Assembly: GCA_020796225.1 (NCBI GenBank)
Contig: CM036759.1
Span: 23,048,313 to 23,112,312, forward strand
From: Arion vulgaris
Lineage: Eukaryota; Mollusca; Gastropoda; Stylommatophora; Arionidae
Direction: 5' to 3'
DNA length: 64,000 nt
Made by a program: the position numbers and the translations under genes. This document shows positions 55,771 through 64,000 of the stretch, piece by piece (the first letter of the stretch is position 1; the number at the start of each line of letters is the position of its first letter). The notes under the pieces are model-generated. The model worked only from the letters and a program-made list of their open reading frames with translations. It was not told the origin of the DNA and searched no databases.

Positions 55771-58700
55771 TCATATGTGAAACGCCCTGTTGAGTACAAC
55801 CAGCTGCCGGTTATGACTGTTTGTGTATACATCCAACAACAGAAAAAACTTGCAGTCCACTAGAGACTGAGCTGATTTTGTCACTATTGTTATTTCCTCT
55901 TTGGTAAGTTCTGATCTAACAGAGTCAATCAACCCCAAATCAGAGTCATACAATCCACTAACAAGATGGCTAAAATTGTCAATTTTACCAATGGTATTTA
56001 GAGCAAATGGCTTGATAGTGTTGAGAATTACATGATCCCCTAATCCTTGCCATTTAATCACCAGGGCTGAATGTGACTTTGAACTGTTTCCTGTAATAAA
56101 ATGAAGGGACACATGATTATTACTGTCTGAATTTGTTTTAGTTTATAAAATGTTTTTGTCATTCTGAAAGTTTCATAGCGTGCGTTCGTTCTTTACGACC
56201 AATTTTAATCACTCTGTGATATGTTTGATCTTTGCTCACAACGTGTATACGTCGCACATTGGTTCTGTAGCCCTCTAAACACATAGACTTCTACACGTTT
56301 AGGAAATGTGCATCCAATTTCAACCAAACCTCCTTAGTTGCCTCTTACAACATGCATGGCAGGCAACATTGGTTCTATTCTTTACACCCCAAATTTGGGC
56401 CCGGTAATCACTCGGGTGTGTACTCTTGATGATACATACTCTATTATCTCTACACTTGCAATCTTTCATGTTTGATGAATTGAAAGAATTATCATCATTG
56501 TAGTTTGATGAGTAACCATGTGTGCTCCGATCTCTTTCTTACACAGGAAGATCTCAGCGGTAGTGCATGAACTCTGTAGAACTGGCAAGGATCCCCGATG
56601 TAATTTTGAAGATGGGATATTATTTGGGGGAGTCAGGGCCTACTCTTATCGATTTTCAACTGCCAAGGGTTCTTTTACAAGCACAACTTGAACCCTGGAC
56701 CTATTTTTTTATCATCCATTTCTGATAGAAGCTAGACACTCAATTTCACTGACATTGATATCAGGGATCTATGATAAAATATCAACAATTGTCCTTCGAG
56801 GGAACAAACCAAGTACCTTTGGAGTGACAGATAAGCATCTTACCTCTATGAGAGAGAGAGACTCCCAAGCTGTAATTTTTGGGCTTATTATGCTATAAAT
56901 TGACTGATCTCTTGCTTTAAAATTAATAAATAGTTATCAGTTATATGAGGACTATCATCATAGCACTCCGAACATGTCCATAGGTGCTCCAATCTCCGGC
57001 TCAGCAAATCCAGCAGCATTCAGCGGCCCAACACGCCAGTTCGATGTTGATTAATCAATCTCCTTGCATATTTAGTATGTCGTTCTTTTCAGGCTGCACC
57101 AATACTGACACCCATCTCTTTCAATCTGGTTATACTTTCCAATATGATGGGTTTGATGATCTTAAAATGTAAATACTTAATAAACATGGCAGCAAAATCT
57201 AGATGACACAAAGATATTTTACTTAACAATGTTAATCCTATAGGCAGATTAAAGTCTAATGATGGGAAACAAGTTACCAAAAGGAAGCTAACTAAAAGCC
57301 AGAAAGAAGCAGTGCACATTTTGAGACAAAAACAGTTAGAATATAACACAATAAGTAAAATAAATGTTTTCATACCATGAGGTATAGTAGGCAGTACAGT
57401 GTTAGGAGTATATTTTTGTCTGTCAAACAGTATAGGATTGTGATGTGGTCAACATCATGTTGACAATCTTTACTTATCAGTGTTTCTCTGGTACCCAACT
57501 AAGGCTGGACTGACCTGAGAGCCGTAGTATTCAAAAAATCCTGCATTCACTGTGGAATTTGATCCTGGTGCAAAGAAGCATGTGCACTAACACCTACACT
57601 CACACAACAGAGTATAGTGTGATAGACATAACTATATAGGATATAAAGAGAGAAGATACTGGACAGTTATTTCAAACTACTGAATTTAAAATGTAAAGAT
57701 GGTGTAGTTTATTTTAGCAACCATTTTTCACACTAAAGGTGTGTCTACAATTTTAACTGTAGTGTTAATTATCAACAAATTGTCATGAATAATGCATCAC
57801 TATTTAAGATACAACTTTTATAACTACAGGAATATTATGTTTAGATGTTATATATATTAGTAGTACTAAAAAAAACTTGATTGCAGTACTGCCTTACTGG
57901 ATCAACATTTCTGACCAGTTTACTGTAGTTAAGTTACAGCAATGTAAAAAGTATGAATGTGGACTTCTACACTAATGATAAACACCAAAGGATTCTGCAA
58001 ACTAATTTCATCAAAGACAAGCAGCTGGAACTAGTGAACACATAAATACCTTGGAGCGACCATCAGTAGTAAAGTATTTAAACCAGAAGTTCTAACAAGA
58101 ATAGCCTAAACAACAGCAGCCTGGTTTGCCTGAAGCCTCAATAGAAAAATAATAACATTATTACACCACTAAAATCAGACTATTAAGAGCATTATAACCA
58201 TTGTAACATACAAATGAGATTTAGTGCCAGCAGAATACCCAGAAAAGAATATCCAGACAATGGAAACTATTTGTTGAGTATAAGTTCATAAGCTTATTGT
58301 TCAGAAGTATGGACTATATGGGGAACTACTGTCTATTAAGGAAAAAACGAACTTCAGTGAGATGTGACCAGATCTGGATTTTTCTAAAAACATTCTTCAA
58401 GGAACCATTGAAGAGTACAGGAAAAAAGAAAGAGGGAGACAAGAAGAAATGGACTGACAGCATACATGGACAGGCCTCAAAATAGAAAAATGTCAAAATA
58501 AAAGACAGAAGTTGACAAAGATATTCCTGAATTGTGCTCCCACAACAAAAGTTGAATAAGATGTACACAAAGAAAAGAAGTACAGATGAGTGTAACATAA
58601 GTCAGATCAGCATGAATGAAACAAGTTTATACTAGTTGGTGCTGATAGACATCCACATTAAGAAACAAAGTTGAATATGATGTACACACTGAAAAGTACA

Positions 58701-61286
58701 TATGGGTGATACATAAGTCAGATCAGCATTAAGAAAACAAGTTTTATACCAGTTGGTGTTGATGGCCACAACTCAAAAATATCCTCAGTCTGTGTTGAAC
58801 CTAAATGGTTGGTATCTATGTTCCCTGAACCTAGCAAGACACTAGTATCAGCACTTTCATCTAAATGAATTTTTTTTCTTGGCGAGCATCTGTAGGTCAA
58901 AATAATAAGTGTCAGTTAGTATATTCAGCAGGTAGGAGGGTTCAATGGTGTGAAACTTTTTCTTCCAAGTACCAAAGACTTGATTCATATATTTTGAAGT
59001 GTTATCAGACACAAAGGAAAAGCTGGATCTGATATTCAAAACATATTGGGTGCATTTATGACCCTTCAAGTGGTCTGGAAATCAGTTCAATACTGCATCA
59101 GAACCAAGATTAATATATACCGCAGATGTGTGCTATTAGCTTTACTGTACGGAGGAGAATGACAGAGCAAAATATGTTCAAATTTTCAATCTTCTGTAAA
59201 ACTTGTCTGCGAAATATTTTATGTGTTCCGGTCAAGAAGTATCTTTAGCTAAAAACTGCAAGTAACCAGGACATATGCAAAGTGAACAACATTAGCAAAC
59301 TCATACAAACAAACAGACACCAGGAAATTGGCATGAGTCAGCTCTAACAGCCTCTAATGATCAATCAGATCTGATATCATGCTAACAGTACAACTCCAGA
59401 TATGGTATTTTTAAGAGGTTTTTTTTTGTTTGTAAAATCTTAGTTACCTATCTGTACAAATATATGTCCTGTTGGATAATATGCATACACTTTGGCCAAA
59501 ATTGGGGTATTCCTGTCCTACGTGCTGTAGGAACCTAATGGAGGTGGAAGGTACTCACATTGTCGCAAACCACACGAATCTCCTACACCACAAGTACCTA
59601 CTACCATATCCAGATGTTGAAAACACGCTCTATGCTAGCACACCACAACTCAGACAGACCTATAAATTCACTGCTATGGCCTCAAGTCGAAGGGCAAATG
59701 CTCAGATGACTGCTAGATCGGAAAAGTAAAGTAATGGTCTTCTTCAATCCTTCATGTCTCCTTATATGTCCAAAATATTTAAATTTTCTCATTGTTATTT
59801 GTAGCATCAGCCAGTTTTCTTTGATTCCGAGTTCTTTCTGGATAGATTTATTTGTTCTCTTACAAACTCTCAAAATTGTTTTTTAATGTTGAAATGACAA
59901 GAAATTATAAATAATGGTACTTCAAATGTCAATTAAGTAATTTTACCTCACAGCATTTATCTTTTTCACTTTAGTCAACATAAGAGAAACAAATGATGCA
60001 TGAACAGCAAGCTGGTTACATTCTCTCCATGTCATTCTGTTAAACTTGTCCTTCCATTGGTTACTTGGTACAATCTGACAATAATAGTTGTTTTCTCAAA
60101 ATATATTTAATAATATTCAAGGTATAAGATAACAATTTCTGCAGTTAAATTGATATTTTCTTTTCAACTGTAAAAACATTTTATCCAGTTATCAAAATAG
60201 TATATCTGTTATTATCTTCTTCTTTGTGATCGCTATTTTGATGATTATACTGTTAGACGCAATCTTATGAAGAAGTTGACTGTTGTCTGGAGCTCATCTC
60301 TGGTGCCATGTAGTTTTGAATGTAGTGTTGTAGGGCCAGCATTCCTTTCTAGGGAGGACATACAGGGGACAGTCTTCTTTATTATCTCAAAGCAGGCATT
60401 TAAGTGGGACAAAGTGTTGCTGAAAGAAAGGACACCTAATTTTTTTTTATAGGGTCCGACTCGGAAGTGCGAAAGCGGGTGGACCCAGTACTAGTGAATG
60501 TGAAAACGTGTAAAACTTCGAACATCCTCAATATTACTGAGAGTTCTGAATCCTCCAGCGCTCTGAGTTTGTTTACGGGTTTTATTTTGCCATTTAATGA
60601 AAGCTCCCACCCTTTGGCCACAATCAAGTGGGCACTACACTTTGATCTTAGCAAAATGGCAGAGAAACGAATATATTATGAATATATCAGAAAAAATATT
60701 ACAATTCAAGTCTCTAAATTTCAAATAATATATTTTCTTTATATTATATTGCTTAAGTACTAAATAAATAAGGTAGACAACATTTGTGAACAATGCTGTA
60801 CATTGAGGTTACACAGAGATTTCAAATGAAACTACAATCTTACTGCATTAATAAAATTGTATGTACAAAATCTAAAGCAGATCAGGTGACATCTCCCCAA
60901 TGAAAGTTAACTAAAATTAATCTTTATAATTATCTAAACCATGTGCTGTGAAAGGAGAATGGACTGTGATAGAGCATGTATAAATCCGTGAATCATACAA
61001 TATTATGTAGATCATAAGATGGCAGCACCTCTAATATGTAAGTGTACATTGTTCATATTTAACATAGCAAATTGGACACAGCAATAGTTTACACATACCA
61101 ATTCCAACACTTTAGAATTTGATTTCTGCAAAGACTCGAGAGAAAGAGAAAAGGTGGATATCTGAAAAATCCACCTTCTCTATACAGATCTTTGTAGTCA
61201 GATGGATGCTGAGGTATACTGGTTTTTACTATGTCCACCAGTGATTCAGGCAGCTTCTCAGTATTTGAAGGCTTAAATACATACAA
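55771..61286 (-). CDS. Unidentified multi-exon gene, 3' five exons
   Basis: Exons on the minus strand: 61286-61099, 60419-60251, 60074-59947, 58889-58750 and 56090-55771 (stop TGA). All acceptors are good (tttctgttacag, ctttctttcag, attgtcag, gacctacag, ttattacag) and the donors are gtatgtg, gtataa, gtaaaa and gtataa. Exon ends leave 2, 0, 2 and 1 bases, and each next exon supplies exactly the complement; the total is 945 nt, 314 codons plus stop. AATAAA follows the stop within about 25 bp. Landmarks: exon 1 YKDLYREGGFFRYPPFLFLS; exon 2 DELQTTVNFFIRLRLT; exon 3 WRECNQLAVHASFVSLMLTK; exon 5 KWQGLGDHVILNTIKPFALN and a C terminus ending NRAFHI. The upstream exons are not found. I do not recognise the family. 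The sequence is mixed hydrophobic and polar, with no signal peptide or obvious membrane segment in this part. Introns hold a LINE-a, R1 and SINE copies. Confidence 0.72.
56176..56416 (+). mobile_element. Dispersed repeat R1, uninterrupted copy
   Basis: Runs from 'cgttcgttctttacgaccaa' through 'cacattggttctgtagccct' and a TTGCCTCTTACAACATGC core to 'ggtaatcactcggg'. It is the empty-site reference for the piggyBac insertion at 51738. It lies just upstream, on the other strand, of the last exon of gene 2. Confidence 0.82.
56625..56870 (-). mobile_element. SINE-5 copy in intron 4 of gene 2
   Basis: 'ccaagggttcttttacaagc', 'gggatctatgataaaatatc' and the head 'gcatcttacctctatgagag' match 1-243. 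Diverged. Confidence 0.7.
56935..57145 (-). mobile_element. LINE-b tail
   Basis: Minus strand: RLKEMGVSIGAA, INQHRTGVLG in a shifted frame, and a degraded EHLW-C-x2-C knuckle ending 'ctcatataactgat'. Close to 41150-41330. Confidence 0.75.
57244..57380 (+). CDS. Possible plus-strand terminal exon (weak)
   Basis: After 'aatgttaatcctatag' the forward frame (starting with two bases of a codon) reads RLKSNDGKQVTKRKLTKSQK, then EAVHILRQKQLEYNTISK, and stops at TGA 57378. The basic, repeat-free composition resembles protein sequence. No upstream exon with matching phase was found, and it lies antisense inside an intron of gene 2. It may equally be chance. Confidence 0.25.
57385..57600 (-). mobile_element. 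Possible further tRNA-derived SINE
   Basis: The minus strand reads 'taggtgttagtgcacatgct' and a B-box-like GGATCAAATTCC, then 'gggtaccagagaaacact' and 'gttgaccacatcac'. The last two also occur at 43654-43710 (+). Two partial copies are too few to be sure. Confidence 0.35.
57955..58560 (+). mobile_element. LINE-a ORF2 C-terminal region in intron of gene 2
   Basis: Forward text in several frames: KYLGATISSK, KPEVLTRIA, KIRLLRAL, then LLRKKRTS-type tail, KSTGKKKEGDKKKWTDSIHG and a decayed end near 58560. The order (KYLG... TKIRLLRAL... GRQKKKWTDNI) is that of a jockey-like ORF2 end. Stops are frequent. Confidence 0.8.
59690..59875 (-). mobile_element. LINE-a tail
   Basis: The 63-codon minus frame reads RTNKSIQKELGIKENWLMLQ, then ITMRKFKYFGHIRRHEGLKK. 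Same family as 34050-34420 and 3058-3300. Confidence 0.82.
60465..60670 (-). ncRNA. U2 snRNA-like sequence, probable pseudogene
   Basis: Read from 60670 on the minus strand, the first 37 nt (TCGTTTCTCTGCCATTTTGC then TAAGATCAAAGTGTAGT) line up without gaps with the 5' end of U2 snRNA as I recall it, about 32 of 37 matching, including GCTAAGATCAAAGTGTAGT. The next base changes the branch-pairing GTAGTA to GTAGTG, and the following stem and Sm site are not clear. ATTAAATGG near 60600 may be a further trace. It is in sense orientation in the first visible intron of gene 2. The downstream boundary is a guess. Confidence 0.5.
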
Positions 61287-62383
61287 CTGTAACAGAAACA
61301 AGAGTACATGTTAATGTTGCTTCTTGTATACATGGTTAAATTGTTTGAATGAGCAAAATATCCATTATATACTAAGCATTTAAGGACCATGGTCCTTTTC
61401 ATCAAGGACATGTAATCAACCTATAATATCCATACAGACAACTCTGTACCATGCGAATACTAAACTTCCCTATTTCATGTAGTTATATTAATTATAACCT
61501 ATTGTCTCCTGAAACAACAAGGCCAATGATGATGATAATTTTAATTATTACACACTGTTTTCTCATTATCTATGACACTGAAGTCAGAGTTTGTGTAGAC
61601 TTACGAACTGCACCATGTTCACAAACTATCCAGTTTGAGGCATTGATTCGTGGGTAAGTAACGTTTGACCTGATGAGGTCTTGACAACTGAGATCATAGC
61701 TAATAGTTATTATAGTCTTTTCAAATAGTGTCAAGACACAATAGATAACCCATCGTGTACATGATACAAAGGTATGAAACTATAATGGAAATACAATATT
61801 GAGTAAATAAGTTATAAGAACAAATGAAATGAAACAGTGGGAAAATAAAGAACTAATAATTGATACGAAGATGCAAAGCATAAGTGGCTGGAAGATACAA
61901 CAAAAATAAGTTTTTAAGTACAATCAATTCAAGGAAGAAAGTGAGAAAAACTTATAGAAGATACCAAACACTTAGTAGCAGGAAGATGGAGAGCAAAAAC
62001 TGGAACAAATTTAATGAGCAAATATGACACTCCATACCCGTGAATTTGCTGTTGTAGTTAGCCATCCATGGCGTTTCTGTCCAGAAGAGATCAGTTCATC
62101 TAATCGTTGATTGGTAAGTATGTGTCTACAAAGTAGGTAGTGTCCTGGTTTCAAACTCAGAAAAGTGTCTTTCTGTAATAATTGCGTTACATTTTCAAAT
62201 TAGGTTTTACAGCTTTATCTTCACCAACAATTCAACAATCTTTTAATGGATTTCATCTTCTGTGATAGTTCTTTGTTATCTTCTTCATTGTGCTATGTTT
62301 TGTGCCTTAGATTCACCAGTTGGGTTTCATATGCATGTTTTTGCTGAGACTGGAAATCTGTAATATTACCATACACTGCTAAA
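61287..62383. other. Sequence upstream of gene 2 exons, weak exon hints
   Basis: A strong donor (gtaagt at 61655) follows a forward frame DTEVRVCVDLRTAPCSQTIQ. On the minus strand, 62350-62225 encodes a coiled-coil-like QQKHAYETQLVNLRHK, a stop, then EEDNKELSQKMKSIKRLLN after a plausible acceptor. Neither could be tied to another exon. Confidence 0.3.
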
Positions 62384-63003
62384 CTTAATATTTCTATTCA
62401 CTGCTAAACTTAATATTTCTATTCACTGCTAAACTTAATATTTCTATACACTGCTAGACTTAATATTTCTATACACCGATTGACTTAATATTTCTCTATA
62501 CACTGCTAGACTTAATATTTCTATTCACTGCTAGACTTAATATTTCTATACACTGCTAAACTTAATATTTCTATACACTGCTAAACTTAATATTTCTATT
62601 CACTGCTAAACTTAATATTTCTATACACCGATTGACTTAATATTTCTCTATACACTGCTAGACTTAATATTTCTATTCACTGCTAGACTTAATATTTCTA
62701 TACACTGCTAAACTTAATATTTCTATACACTGCTAAACTTAATATTTCTATACACTGCTAGACTTAATATTTCTATTCACTGCTAAACTTAATATTTCTA
62801 TACACTGCTAAACTTAATATTTCTATTCACTGCTAAACTTAATATTTCTATACACTGCTAGACTTAATATTTCTATACACCGATTGACTTAATATTTCTC
62901 TATACACTGCTAGACTTAATATTTCTATTCACTGCTAGACTTAATATTTCTATACACTGCTAGACTTGATATTTCTCTATACACTGTTCGACTTAATATT
63001 TCC
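62384..63003. repeat. 25/27-bp minisatellite
   Basis: About 24 units of ctgctaaacttaatatttct plus attca or ataca. A 27-bp variant (ccgattgacttaatatttct plus ctataca) recurs three times. A block of several units around the variant is repeated, giving higher-order structure. Confidence 0.96.
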
Positions 63004-63067
63004 ATGAAGTTAAGCTGTCTAGAATTTTTTACTTCTATTGATTTCATCATCAACATCAGTACTAGAC

Positions 63068-63310
63068 TTCATCAAGAAACAACAAATTAAATGGTTCGGT
63101 CACGTAAGCAGATTACCATCAGACAGTGCACCCAAAGAGCAATGCTGCTCCGATACAATGGGTACAAAGCAAAAGGCCGGCCACGCAAAAGATGGACCTC
63201 AGAGATAACAGAGGCGACGAAAGAGACTATCTACGAAGCGCATACTGGGGCCCGTTTTAGAAATCTCTTCCTGACCTGACGCTGTGAGGCATACAGGATT
63301 CGAGAAAGAA
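63068..63310 (+). mobile_element. LINE-a 3' tail
   Basis: Forward text KKQQIKWFGHVSRLPSDSAP, then after a 1-nt shift YNGYKAKGRPRKRWTSEITE and ATKETIYEA, then FRNLFLT and a stop, and 'gcatacaggattcgagaaag' at the 3' end. It is the reference copy for 5912, 32885 and 36655. Confidence 0.85.
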
Positions 63311-63314
63311 AGAG

Positions 63315-63600
63315 AAGAAAGAAAGATTGATTTCATCTCCCTTCCCTGTATCTTGCCTGTTGTCACAATGTATTCAAGCCTTTCTCTTCTCATAACATGC
63401 TCAAAGTACATTGTTTCTTTCTGATGGGTTTCATAAGTGATCTGTTCTTTCCTTCTTCTTGACATCATTATCATTTGTCATCTTTTCTGTCCATGACATT
63501 CTCATCATTCTTTTATAAAACCACATCTCTGTAGCTACTAATAATTTACTATTCTTGTTATTTATGTCCATGATTCACATCCATATGTGAGAATGCAATC
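63315..63600 (-). mobile_element. LINE-a fragment, convergent with previous
   Basis: The minus frame reads MSRRRKEQITYETHQKETMY, then FEHVMRRERLEYIVTTGKIQ and GRE. Upstream, 63600-63520 gives a decayed LTYGCESW block. It is tail-to-tail with 63068-63310. Confidence 0.78.
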
Positions 63601-63940
63601 CTGTTGGACATAAAAGAGCAAAACAGTTCAGTAGACATGTTATGAGAAGAGGGAAAGTAAACACTGTGACTATGGACAAAACTGCTGAAAAAAATGATAT
63701 ATATATATAAAAGACACCAGACAAGAAACAACAAACAAAAACAAAGGTCAACATAATTAACAAAAGAAACAATTTTACTGATAGATGTGGAGAAACGATT
63801 TCCTGCATCAAATCAGTATCATTCATTCTTCTTGTAGCAATAAATATGGTATCAGTATGTCTTACATTAAGGTATCTGTAACAATTTGTTTTGTACTAAA
63901 AGAACAACTAAAAAATTAACATTATTTTAGATGAAAGGAG
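63601..63940. other. AT-rich sequence
   Basis: No feature recognised apart from a short (AT)n at about 63700. Confidence 0.5.
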
Positions 63941-64000
63941 CGCCCTCTGCCCAGCGTGTTCGTAGCGCGTTGGACTACGGGTGACTATCCCTCTGTGTGT
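63941..64000 (+). mobile_element. SINE-2 head, cut by window end
   Basis: 'ctctgcccagcgtgttcgta', A-box-like TAGCGCGTTGG and 'ctacgggtgactatccctct' match the head of 9124-9326 almost exactly. The B box lies beyond the window. Confidence 0.85.

Noticed and set aside
58857..59069. 70-codon minus-strand frame next to exon 4 of gene 2
   Set aside because: The text looks protein-like, but its frame is incompatible with the phase-matched exon at 58889-58750 and no donor separates them. Left as probable intron.
60467..60763. 98-codon plus-strand open frame
   Set aside because: It is the shadow of the U2-like sequence on the other strand, with no exon partners.

Overview
The window is nuclear DNA from an animal, most likely an invertebrate. 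It is AT-rich, has genes split by GT-AG introns, and carries a C2H2 zinc-finger gene, tRNA-derived SINEs, non-LTR retrotransposon tails, and piggyBac and hAT remnants. The species cannot be named from the sequence. Most of the 64 kb is repeat debris. Only two loci look like host protein genes, and both lie in the last third.

Layout. 1-7 kb: a SINE, a 1.9-kb two-unit minisatellite, a 41-bp array and several LINE tails. 7-14.9 kb: three SINE families, a small hAT MITE and arrays with periods of 162, 164, 20, 57, 25 and 38 bp. 15-25 kb: mostly unique AT-rich DNA with LINE tails, a 19/27-bp array, an 85-bp array and an inverted SINE cluster. 26-32 kb: a LINE reverse-transcriptase relic, then a 4-kb array of 29-bp units with 726-bp higher-order copies. 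33-43 kb: a graveyard of LINE fragments, a 1.8-kb hAT-type element holding its own insertions, and two nested insertions with readable target-site duplications. About a dozen minisatellite blocks cover close to a fifth of the window.

Gene 1 (+ strand, 43068-51132) is a predicted zinc-finger protein. Five exons join with matching phases. Two short exons are tandem duplicates of each other. The terminal exon encodes three 86-residue acidic repeats followed by nine intact C2H2 fingers. Its introns carry a SINE, LINE tails, a piggyBac transposase relic and a 56-bp array grown from a SINE head. A second piggyBac relic, with its terminal inverted repeats, lies just downstream.

Gene 2 (- strand, 61286-55771) is the 3' part of an unidentified gene. 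Five exons with canonical splice sites and compatible phases give 314 codons plus a stop, with a nearby AATAAA. A U2 snRNA-like sequence lies in its first visible intron.

The retroelements fall into two LINE groups. LINE-a ends in an FGH...GRPRxRW tail without RNase H. LINE-b carries RNase H and an H-x-W-x-C-x2-C tail. There are five tRNA-derived SINE families (SINE-1 to SINE-5) and one unclassified dispersed repeat (R1). These names are local to this report. All homology statements rest on motif recognition by eye; no database search was run.
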